Below are positions 10,482 to 20,181 of a DNA stretch of 64,000 nt, piece after piece; position 1 is the first letter of the stretch, and every line of letters starts with the position of its first letter. The notes under the pieces were generated by a model. It did not search any database, was not told the origin of the DNA, and worked only from the letters and a program-made list of their open reading frames with translations. The DNA is from Austropuccinia psidii. Lineage: Eukaryota > Basidiomycota > Pucciniomycetes > Pucciniales > Sphaerophragmiaceae. The stretch is taken from NCBI GenBank assembly GCA_023105745.1, contig JALGQZ010000004.1, forward strand, positions 10,318,451 to 10,382,450, given 5' to 3'. The translations under genes and the position numbers were made by a program.

Positions 10482-11969
10482 TTTCCTTCAAGATCACAAT
10501 TGTGCACTCTGAATACTAGTGTCAATAAATCTTTAAAATTTCTTATTTTCTCTTCTGTCTCTGATATTTTTTATAGTATTCTCATTGATTCTGGTGCTAC
10601 AAGCTCTTTTATTGCAAAGAATTTTGTTCTCAAGTACTCATTGACTCTGTCAGAGCTCCCTGAAAAGATTCCTCTTTTCATTTTGGATTCTAATGAATCC
10701 CCTGCCTCGTTCATCACCCATTATACCAAGTGGGTAGTTGACTTGCCTTCCTTCCGAAGCTTTGAATGGCACTTCTTTATCATAGATTCACCCAAGGGAG
10801 AAGACCTGATATGGGGCTATGATTTCCTTTACCATTTCAATCCCATTATTGATTGGAAAAATGGATTGATCACCTATGATTCTATTCATAAGGATTCTAG
10901 TGGTATTATTCCTTCTACTAGTAATGACTTAGCCACTGCTGTCAACAGTGTTGCTCTGGTTGGTGAACTTAAGACACCTTCCCTTCCTTCTTCTGTCCAT
11001 ATCCGTTCCATCATTCCCTCTCAGTCATTACTTCCATTAAGAGATGAAGTCTTCAAAGAGATAAAGGATGTTGGAGAAGATGTTACCATATCTTCACTTC
11101 ATCTCTTTCAAGGGGATATGGACCTTCCTCCCTTATCTTTCCATGCATCCCTGGAGGAGCAGTGGGATGAGGAGGAAGAGCCAGAAGAAATTGAAACTGT
11201 GTTGAAGGTAGTCCCTCCTGCTTATCACCAATATTTGGATGTATTCTCCAAGGTGAAAGCAGAGAAACTTCCTCCACACCGCGCCTGTGATCACCATATC
11301 AAATTGGAGGGTCTTCTACCTCCAATTGGTGTTATCTACTCATTATCAAATCAAGAGTAAGAAACACTGCGGGCCTACATTTCAGAGAATGTAGAGAAAG
11401 GTTTCATAAGACCAAGCTCCTCTTCAACAGGAGCACCTGTCCTCTTTGTCAAGAAAAAGGATGGAGGTCTTTGTTTGTGTGTTGACTACCGCAAACTCAA
11501 TGCTGTCACTAGGAAGAACAGATACCCTGTCCCTCCTATGAACCAGCTCCTTACCGTATTCAACAGTTCCACTATCTTCTCCAAGATAGATTTGCGTGGT
11601 GCATATAACCTTCTGAGAATCAAAGAGGGGGAGGAGCACGTAAATGCCTTCAGAACCAAGTATGGTAGTTATGAGTATTTGGTCATGCCATTTGGTTTGA
11701 CCAATGCTCCTGCTTCTTTCCAGTATCATGTAAATGATATATTTGCAGATTTCTTGGATGTGTTTGTTGTGGTTTATCTAGATGATATTATGGTATTCTC
11801 AAGTTCTGAGGAAGAACATGTCAAACATGTGACCTCTGTCCTCCAAAGACTCAGAGAAAATAGTTTATTTGCCAAAGCCTCCAAGTGTGTATTCCATGCC
11901 TCAAGTGTGGAATACTTGGGCTATGTTGTTTCAAGTGATGGCCTCAAGATGGATCCTTCAAAAGTCAGG
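10441..11969 (+). pseudogene. pol: Element B Pol: protease and reverse transcriptase
   Basis: Pol frame entered by -1 slippage. The aspartic protease active site ILIDSGATSSF is about 45 residues in, near 10580. RT follows after an acidic linker; a TAA at 11358-11360 interrupts before the RT fingers. RT shows KKKDGGLCLCVDYRKLN, IDLRGAYNLLRIKEG, MPFGLTNAPASFQ and catalytic YLDD (near 11778), all intact. The frame breaks near 11969, where one base seems to be lost after VRK; the RT connection resumes in another frame. Confidence 0.9.
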
Positions 11970-12652
11970 AAATCCTCAATTGGCCTCAGCCCAAAAACAT
12001 CAAGGCCCTTGAATCTTTTCTTGGCTTTGCCAAGTTTTATTGTTGTTTCATTAAAAATTATTCCAAAAAAATCACTTCTCTCACTTCCCTTCTCAAAAAA
12101 GATTCTCCCTTTATCTTCAATGAATAAGCTCTTAGTCAGTTTCAAGCACTCAAAGAAGCTTTCACCTCTGCTCCTATCTTATCCCATTTCAATCCATCTC
12201 TACCTACTATTGTAGAGACTGATGCTTCTGATTATGCATTAGGCGCCATACTGAGTCAGGTGAATGACTCAGGAAAGCATCCCATTGCATTTGTTAGTCG
12301 CAAGCTCTTACCAGCTGAACTCAACTATGAGATTCATGACAAGGAACTCCTTGGCATAGTTTGGGCTCTCAAGCGCTGGAGGGAATTTCTTCTTTCTCTT
12401 TCCAATTCTTTTGAAGTCTTGACAGACCACTCTTCCTTGCAGTATTTCATGTCTTTCAAAGTTCTTACTCGTCGTCAGGCTCGTTGGGATGAATTTCTCT
12501 CAAAATTTCACTTCACTATCACTTACCGCCCAGGCAGGCTGGCCACTTTACCAGATGCCTTGTCACGTCGGGACAACGTGTACTCAGAGAGGGGGGTGGA
12601 CTTCATCAGCAAGAATCCTCAAAATTTTCATCAAGTACTTAAGCAAGATTGA
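11970..12652 (+). pseudogene. pol: Element B Pol: RT connection and RNase H
   Basis: After the frameshift the frame reads ...KALESFLGFANFYC, the usual RT-to-RNase H linker. RNase H follows with ETDASDYALGAIL (near 12215), the LTDHSSLQYF segment (near 12418) and DALSRR (near 12556), so the acidic catalytic residues are present. It degrades RNA in RNA/DNA hybrids during reverse transcription. A TGA at 12650-12652 ends the frame before integrase. Confidence 0.88.
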
Positions 12653-14114
12653 ATGCAAGAGTCAACATTCTTCTCAATCAAAGTGGAGAATTTCTCAGAT
12701 TTAGTAGACAAGATTCAAAAAGAAGTATGGCAAGACAAAGACTATAACGAAATACTCAAGCAACTAGCAAGAGGTGAATCAGTTCCAGATTATTCTCTTT
12801 AACCTCAAGCCAAGTTAACATTATTCAAAGATAGAGTGGTAATCCCAAGAAATGAAGAACTTCAACTCAATATTCTTCAAAAGCGTCATGACTCACCATT
12901 GGCTGGCCATCCTGGCCAGGAGAAGACCCTCAAGCTCATCAAGAGGGATTTTTATTGGGCTGGCATGAATCAATTCATCAAGGACTATGTGTCCTCATGT
13001 CAGCAATGTTTAAGAAACAAGAACATTCATCACAAGAAGTTTGCATTACTCAAGCCTCTTTCAATTCCATCTGGTCCTTGGAATTCATCATCAATGGACT
13101 TCATCACTCAATTGCCACTGTCAAACAACTTTGTTTCAATTTTAGTAGCTGTGGACAGATTCTCAAAAATGGCAATCTTCATTCCAACTTATGGAACAAT
13201 CACTGCTCTGGAGTTAGCTCAAATCTTCATTAGTCATGTATTTTCCAAGCATGGACTTCCAGTCAGTATTGTCAGTGATAGAGGATCCTTGTTTCATCAT
13301 TTTGGACTCAATTGTGTCAGCAGCTCAAGATATCAAGAGATCTTTCAACTGCCTTTCACCCTGAAACAGATGGACAGACAGAGAGGGTACATCAGATACT
13401 AGAACAGTACCTTTGGATGTATGTCAGCTATCATCAAGATGACTGGTACACCTGGCTCCCTCTGGCTGAATTTTCCTATAATAATGCAGAACATTCATCA
13501 ACCAAGCAATCACCTTTTTTCACCATTTATGGAAGAAATCCCAGCTTTGACTCAATCCATATTTCTCAAGACTCACCTGCTGGAAAGTTATCAACAAAAC
13601 TCCAATCAGTACAGCAAGTTGTCAAAGAAGAATTAGAGTCAGCCATAAGGAGATTCAAGAAGTATGCAGATAGAAATAGAGCAATTCCACCTGATTTCCA
13701 ACCTGGGGACAAAGTATGGCTAGCTTCCAAGAACATCAAGACAACAAGACCCACCAAGAAGCTATCAGAAAGATAGTTGGGACCTTTTGAAGTTCTGAAG
13801 AAGATTGGAAGTCATGCATATCACCTCAAGTTGCCTCAGCAATGGAAGACAGTTCACCCTGTATTCCATGTGTCCTTATTAGAACCAGTCAAGCAGTCAA
13901 CTATCCCAAATCATCATCAATTGCCACCACCATCAGTTTTAGTGGAGGAGTAAGAAGAATGGGAAGTGGCTCAGGTTCTGGACTCAAAACTCAAAAGAGG
14001 TAAATTATCGTATCTTGTAGAGTGGAAAGGATTCAATGAAGACACAGAAAGAACCACTTGGGAGCCAGATTCAAATCTTACCAACTCACCAGATCTTGTC
14101 AAGGACTTCCATTG
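12653..14114 (+). pseudogene. pol: Element B Pol: integrase with chromodomain
   Basis: Integrase inserts the cDNA into the genome. The zinc module (SPLAGHPGQEKTLKLIKRDF ... SSCQQC) lies at 12890-13015. The core has Asp in SSMDFITQLP (near 13093), Asp in IVSDRGSLF (near 13276) and Glu in FHPETDGQTERVHQ (near 13385), with a frameshift near 13290. The GPY/F-type segment (LGPFEVLKKIG, 13777 on) is followed by a chromodomain at 13957-14114 (EWEVAQVLD ... YLVEWKGFNED ... TTWEP), which in chromoviruses targets histone marks. Stops at 12802, 13774-13776 and 13951 and the frameshift make it non-functional. Confidence 0.9.
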
Positions 14115-15885
14115 ATTGTATCCAGAAAAGCCTGTTCCAAATACCTCAAGAGTTTGATTTATGGTGCTTGGTGGGGAGAAGAAGTTATGAAAGTAAGTTC
14201 CTCTCCTGGCATGCACCTTTAAGGGGGTATTCTACCCATATGTTGTTTCAAGCATCAGCTTGGCCACTTTGTGAGCACTTGTCAATTCTTTGGACAGGTT
14301 TAGGAAGCATACAACACCAATACCCTCCGATTTGGACCTTATCAAGATATGGCCAAATGTTTCTTTCTCTTTTATTTATCATTTCATTTATGCCAATCAT
14401 CATAATTCAAGACATTCATTACTTCAAGCCATTTACGGCAATTCTTTTCAGAAGTGTTTATGGCAATTCATCTCAGAAGTCATTTATGGCAATTCTTTTC
14501 AATTTTATGGTGCTTGGTGGTGAGTGGAAGTTATGAAAACACTTTTTGGCCAGAATCAAGCAACTCACCACAAGAAGGACCAACCATCAGGATTTTTCTT
14601 TATTTCTTTCTTTACTCTCATTTTCTCTTATTCTTTTCTTTTTCCTTTCTTTGTTTACTTGTATAATTTTCTTTCTTTTATTTCTTTAATGCAGCAGCAT
14701 CCACTTTCAAATCACATATTGGGAGGTCCCTTTATTTTTTATTCTTATTTTAATTTTATTTATTTTTATTCCATTTATTAGTATTTATAAGAGTATGAAC
14801 AGAAGCCAAACAAAACACAAACAAGAACAAGATACTAGTTTTAACTCCACCCAAATCGTCAAAGTTCACAGGGATTCAGTCATCAACTCATGGAGAATAC
14901 CCAAGCAGAAGGGTCAAGACGTCAAATCAGTCCAGGTCAAATTCAAATAAAACCCTCAAGGAAGTGGGCCATAACTCAATTATGGCCCCCCCACTCAAGC
15001 CCTCCTTGGGCTGGATTCATCACCCAGGACCTCCCTTGCAACTTTGGGAAGGCTATGGTCTTGGTGGTCCTGGACCCCCCCCAATGGGTCCAGGCCATGT
15101 AGGTGAAGGTATGGGTCATGGGGCCAAGTTATGGTCCCATGGCACCCCTGGGTTCCCAGCGAATTTGGGCCCAGGGGCTCCTTTTCCTCCTGGGGGCCTC
15201 CAATAACCCCCACGGCTCATGGACTGCGGCGTACGGCCCATGGACCATAGGACCCCAAAATCAAAAAAATGGCCAAATAGGCCCAGAATTCTAATAAAAC
15301 CTAGAATGGCCATAGGTCAAGAGGTTCACCATAACCACCTAGAATCTAAAAAGGACAAAAATGGTCATATGTTCTAATATGACCAAAGATCACCAAGAAG
15401 ACCAATTAGGCCAAAAGGGCCATAAGGGCATGAGTCATCCAGACTTACTATAGCAAGGGCCACAGCCCAAGATTGTTATGGACGGCTGTTGAGGCAGTTT
15501 TTTCAAATCCAATGGGAACAAGACCCCTGAATTCACTTCTTAATAAATTTCTTCTGATTAAGCCTGGGCAGATGGGTACCCTTCATATGCTCATCTGGCC
15601 CCATTTTTTGAGCACAAGAGCTCAGTGGCCATCCATTTGGGATACAACCCAAGGCCAGGCCCCAAGGACAAGTAAACTCACTGAATCAGAAGAAAAGTTT
15701 AGTCCGAAGTGGGGTACTTACTCGAAGTTAAAAGAAAGGGGGAAAATAAATTTAATTGACAGAGAAGAGTTGAAGAAGGACTTCAAGATAATGGTAAAAA
15801 GAAAACTTTTCAAAGGAATTTGTGGGGTAGTGAGATGCCACTCAATCATGGCAGGGTATTATGGTGTTCAGGAGCCCACCAGTTT
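14115..15885 (+). other. Element B 3' noncoding region
   Basis: About 1.8 kb between pol and the polypurine tract. The text TATGGTGCTTGGTGG with similar flanks occurs twice (14159 and 14506). Between the copies lie three 25-bp units around TTATGGCAATTC (14430-14502). The stretch 14980-15290 is unusually G/C-rich, with Pro/Gly-rich frames on both strands but no clear gene. The 143-codon frame at 15473-15904 has no known domain and runs into the LTR; I do not call it. Confidence 0.6.
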
Positions 15886-15899
15886 CAAGAGGGGGATAC
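15886..15899 (+). other. Element B polypurine tract
   Basis: CAAGAGGGGGATAC lies directly before the 3' LTR. It is the plus-strand primer of reverse transcription and confirms the plus orientation. Confidence 0.85.
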
Positions 15900-16661
15900 T
15901 GTAACAACCATCCATCAGGGGTAAGGGTATTCATTCATACACCCACTCAAGCATCTCAAATCAGCAGATCCAGCACTTGTATCAGCATTCAGTTTCAGCA
16001 ATCTTCATTCTGAAACAGTTATACAGCTTGGTAACTCAATACAGCCTGTCAATACCTGTACAGGTTGGATTCACCCAATACAGTTCCAATACACCAGTAT
16101 AAACTGTATGATCACTCAAACACACCACACCTCTTGTACAGGTTCTGTACAGCTGTACAGGACCTGTATTGTCCAGACTCAATTCAATCATCAATTCTTC
16201 CCATGAAAATTCTTCCTCTGGATCAGGGCTGGTGGTTCTCACATATACCAGCCCCTCTTTCTTCCCCCTGCGGACTTTTCCCCAGTTAATTAATTTAGTT
16301 TATTTATCATTTTATAATTATTCTTATCCTTATTTTTGGGTATTATAATTATTTGATTTTAAGTTAGTCTTTGCATTTTTTTCCTTTGCCTGTACAGTAT
16401 GAGTTGGGTGGCCATATCCTTATTAACCCTTCTCTTTCCATTCTGACAGGTTGAAAAAGTGGACTTGGACTTGTTTGTGGTTGGCTCTTCTATTCCTTAT
16501 TCTTATTTCTTTGTTGCTGCTTTTCTCATATCCTTTATTATAGCAATTCATTCCTTACACTCTTAAGTGTCCTTAATCTTTCCATATCCTTGAGCCCTCC
16601 ATAAGTGAGTCCCAGTTTACTGAGTGCCAGGTCCTCTTCACTTCGAAGAGCCCCTGTGACA
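15900..16661 (+). repeat. Element B 3' LTR (762 bp)
   Basis: TGTAACAACC to CCTGTGACA, the same length as the 5' copy with about 17 substitutions by eye, mostly transitions. It is followed by the TSD ggaag. Confidence 0.95.
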
Positions 16662-17771
16662 GGAAGTTGTTTACATGGATTGGGTCACAGCACTTCCTCC
16701 AAGTGGTAAAAAAGGTTATAATTCTTGTTTAGTCATTGTAGACAGATATAGCAACACTCCCATATTCTTACCATGTAATAAAGATGACAATGCTATGGAT
16801 ACAGCTCTTCTTCTATGGAGTAGAGTTATTTCTCAAACAGGATTATTTAAGAATATCATAAGTGACAGAGATTCCAAGTTCACATCTGCACTTTGGATCA
16901 ATCTTAATAGGTTGTTTGGGACTAAGTTATCATTCTCTAGAGCATATCACCCTCAAACAGATGGGCTAGCAGAAAGGATGATTCCAACTTTAGAAGACAT
17001 GATCAGGAGCTTTTGTGCTTATGGGTTAGAATTCAAAGACTCAGATGGCTTTACCCATGACTGGTGCACTCTGATACTTGCATTAGAATTGGCATATAAG
17101 ATATCAGTCCATTTTTCTACAGGACAAACTCCTGCTCTGTTATAAAAAGGATGGAATCCAAGACTCCCAGCAGACACACTGAGGAAAGACTTGATTGAAA
17201 TTCTTCCTACAGCTTCCAGCTTCAAGATAATGCTTGATAAAGTAAAACATCATGCAAAACAAAGTATGAATGATGCTTTTGACTGTGCAAAGCAGAAGTG
17301 GGACAAGAGTCATAAAGTACCAGACTTCAAAGTAGGGGACTCAGTTCTAGTTTCAACCTTGAATTTTAATAATATTGAAGGCCCAAAGAAACTCTAAGAT
17401 TCTTATGTAGGACCTTTTGTTATTGTTGCCTTACATGGAACCAATGCAGTTCAAGTGGAATTGAGTGGTGAATTGGAAAATAAACACCCCACTTTTCCAG
17501 TCAGCTTGATAAAGCCTTATCAACCAGCCGATAAAGAATTGTTTCCTTTAAGGAGCCCAACTCCTTTAATTGTGCCACCAGGAAAACAGAATGAAGGCAG
17601 AAGATAAAGAAAGTCATTGAAGAAAGGAGACTTAGGGGTAAAAATCAGAGAGAATATTTTGTCAGATATAGAAATTCAGTACATGAAGATGAATGGCTGG
17701 CAGAATCAGGAATACCTCACTCAGATAAGCTCTTGAGAAGATTTAGACATGAAAGAAGGCCACAAGCATGA
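16662..17771 (+). pseudogene. Element A integrase core and chromodomain-like tail
   Basis: This continues the frame cut at 7542. The core has Asp in MDWVTALPP, Asp in IISDRDSKF and Glu in [12 protein letters not shown], so the DDE triad is visible. The C-terminal DNA-binding part follows ([18 protein letters not shown] ... VGPFVIVALHG). A tail near 17640-17771 (REYFVRYRN ... DEWLAESGIP ... LLRRFRHERR) looks like a shortened chromodomain and ends at TGA 17769-17771. In-frame stops near 17143 and 17396, and a frame change near 17600, show decay. Confidence 0.88.
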
Positions 17772-17915
17772 ATATGTCTATAAATGTGCTTTTAATTACT
17801 TGATATGAGTGATGTAAAGAGGTTGGACAGTGAACATTAACCCCCCTTTGGGGTTTTTCATTCTTCATACCATTGATAAAATTGTAGTACAATTTTATCT
17901 TTTGGTGGGAGGGAA
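17772..17915 (+). other. Element A 3' UTR and polypurine tract
   Basis: Short noncoding stretch ending in TTGGTGGGAGGGAA (17902-17915), the polypurine tract next to the LTR start TGTGAGCC. Nothing else seen. Confidence 0.8.
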
Positions 17916-19836
17916 TGTGAGCCTTGAGGTATATTTTACATAGCCAAATAGGCCACAATTATCTAAAAAATAAATTTTGAATTATGCATAACTCATAAGT
18001 CATGCTTATATCCAAAATTAATCATTTTTGATTTCAGAAAAGATGAATACCTTTTTATTGAGTAAGTAAATCCTTGGATTTAAGGCCAGATTTGGATTCT
18101 ACACAAAGGTTCACCTAGGGTAGCTACATAGAGTTAATAAGCTCAAATTGACTATTTGAGGTGGTAATATGGAAAATAATTCAATACCACATCATCAATA
18201 CCACATAAAAGAGCCATGAAAATTTTGGTTTTTCTTAATTTCAAGCCAAAATAATGGGAATGTGAGAAATCCCATGTTACATATACACTAAGAAAAGTGT
18301 CATGCATGTTTTGAGCGCTTAATATCATGGTATTCTTACATGGACTTTTGGTACACCCATAGTGGATATCTTTAAGCCTAAAATTCTATTTTGACGTGAA
18401 AAATAAGCAAGGGGGACAAAAGACATCAAAGAGAGCCAGGGTACCCAACTTCTGAGGCCTCAGAGGCGTGGACAGCTCCAAAGCTTGGATCCATGGCTGA
18501 TCTTGGCCCAATTAGTAAACTAAAATACTTTGGGAACTTGGTTACCATGTTGCAACTACTGTAAATCTTAAGAAAATAGCAAGTAACCTGCTATTTTGAC
18601 GTGCCAAGAAGGTAAAGAGCTACTTAGACTCCTGTAACCATATCAATTCTTAATGTTTTTCCATGGATAAACCCCTCAAGAGTAATTAAAACCCTTTTTG
18701 GACTTGTATCCATTGATTTACCTCATAGCAACCTGTAAAACACTGATATTTGAAATTCTACGTAGAAATGAGGTAAAAACTTCAAAAATTCATTCAAAAT
18801 ACAATTCTTAATTAATCTCTCTGAAACGTTCAGGAACAATGGAGAATTGTATTATCTATGGTAAAACCAAAAAGAATTATGATTTTACTAGTAGAATAAA
18901 TAGTTCTACCTACAGTCCATTTTTGACTATTCTACGTGAAACACTGAATCTTCAAAAATTCACAGTAATTACAACCTTTGATGAAATTTCCAAAAACATT
19001 GATACCTTTAAGAAATCAAAAATTATTTATAATAAAAGAAGATTTACAGATTTTACTGCTTTTATTCTTAACCATATTGGGGTTGGTAGTCACGTAAAAG
19101 CATTAATTAAGTAATTATGATAATCTTGCGTGACAAGAGATGATGCAATCAATAATCCAAAAGGGTTTATTGTTTTCCCACTCACTGGTTTTTCAGTTTG
19201 CTCCATGGCACGCCTCTGTGAGCTATTGTTGACTTAAAAGAGGCCTCCTCTTGCTGTTTTTTCCACATCATCATCATCTTGTCATCATTTATATCATTGT
19301 TACCAACAAGTAAGTATTAGTTAAAGATATTCTTAAGTCTTTTAATCCTCTCAGAATTGATCAGAAAGACGTGAGATCATAGAGTCCAACTATATATTGT
19401 TTTAATACTCTTATAAATTCATTTTGATCCTTTAAATCCACAATTCTATGTCAAATCTCTCTATGTTATCTTTCAATAAGTTCTTTGGAATCTTAGTGAG
19501 TGATTTAAGTTTAATTCTTAAAGTTTTTCTCTAAAATTAGTTTACTTCAAGAATTACCTTTACAATTGTTCTTGCAAAATATAATTATATATTAAAATAA
19601 TTTTATTATTTTAATAAAAAGAAGTTTTATTATTAAAATATTCTTGCGATTGATTCTTGTAGACAATTACTTGCTCACTTTTAAAATCACTAGTAGTGTT
19701 GAAAACGTGAAATAAATAATTCTTTGATTATTTGATTGTGGTTATAATAACACTTTGTCATTATATTTCATAAGAACAGTCATATTACTGTTAATTAACA
19801 GTAATATTATCATCAGCTTCATAGACACATCTTACA
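17916..19836 (+). repeat. Element A 3' LTR (1,921 bp)
   Basis: Starts TGTGAGCCTTGAGG after the polypurine tract and ends CTTACA. The last 340 bp match the window start. It carries CTATTTTGACGTG twice (near 18386 and 18591), a candidate bZIP-type site. An open frame at 18839-19114 is listed separately. Confidence 0.92.
18839..19114 (+). CDS. Unrecognised 91-codon ORF inside the element A LTR
   Basis: ATG at 18839, TAA at 19112-19114. The product is Lys/Asn/Thr/Ile-rich with no family, signal peptide or membrane segment that I recognise. A 276-bp frame without stops is longer than expected in DNA this AT-rich. The related solo LTR at 3092-5277 shows no matching frame. It may be chance; it is reported because its position in the LTR is odd. 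Confidence 0.2.
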   Translation: MENCIIYGKTKKNYDFTSRINSSTYSPFLTILRETLNLQKFTVITTFDEISKNIDTFKKSKIIYNKRRFTDFTAFILNHIGVGSHVKALIK

Positions 19837-20063
19837 TTGACTTTACAAATATGCCATAAAAGTGATATATGTGTATTTTATCATGAGTAATCTAATGATG
19901 TAATTTCTTTGAAATTATTACCCATTATATTCTAAGGTAATTAAGAATTTATGCCTATTTATGGTCTTTTCACTTATTTTAAGATAATTCTCTTAAAAGA
20001 ATAATTATTGTGAAGTTTTCTTGTGACCTTTTTGGATATGTGGTTATATCTCAAAGGCTCCCA
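19837..20063 (-). repeat. Element E 3' LTR fragment
   Basis: On the minus strand this starts TGGGAGCCTTTGAGATATA, close to the TGTGAGCCTTGAGG start of A, just after a purine-rich tract. Only 227 bp are present before the A junction. Confidence 0.75.
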
Positions 20064-20181
20064 TTCCCTACCACCAAAAAATATTGTACCACAATATGAT
20101 ATAGTTAATTAGGGTATAATCCACTGTCCTACCTCTTCATTAGCATTTCTTAGTCTTGAAGCTCAATAATGCTTAACTCTT

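Larger units (their letters stand above)
7543..16661 (+). mobile_element. Element B: chromodomain Ty3 retrotransposon (Tf1/sushi-like)
   Basis: A complete insertion of 9,119 bp with two 762-bp LTRs (TGTAACAACC...CCTGTGACA) and a perfect 5-bp TSD ggaag (7538-7542, 16662-16666). It splits the integrase of element A. Inside are a self-priming site, a long repetitive leader, gag, a -1 frameshift signal, pol with protease, RT, RNase H, integrase and a true chromodomain, a 1.8-kb 3' noncoding region and a polypurine tract. I count about 17 differences between the LTRs (about 2.2%), so it is younger than A. Gag and pol carry a few stops and frameshifts, so this copy is probably not self-sufficient. 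Confidence 0.95.
1..19836 (+). mobile_element. Element A: Ty3/gypsy LTR retrotransposon, interrupted
   Basis: An old plus-strand Ty3 element that enters the window about 1,580 bp inside its 5' LTR. The order is LTR tail, primer-binding site, spliced ORF1, ORF2 (capsid, CCHC, protease, RT, RNase H, integrase, chromodomain-like tail), polypurine tract and a full 3' LTR. It is interrupted by a minus-strand solo LTR in the protease and by element B in the integrase; both insertions have perfect 5-bp TSDs. The 341 bp of 5' LTR that can be compared with the 3' LTR differ at roughly 8% by eye, so the copy is old. Its right end lies inside the 3' LTR of relic E. The following ttgac (19837-19841) would be its TSD, but the left copy is outside the window. 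Confidence 0.9.

Noticed and set aside
14964..15313. Pro/Gly-rich frames on both strands of the 3' region of B
   Set aside because: Low-complexity, GC-rich DNA opens frames in several phases at once; no start context or domain.
15473..15904. 143-codon ORF at the end of B
   Set aside because: It crosses the polypurine tract into the LTR, has no known domain, and its text changes character along its length.
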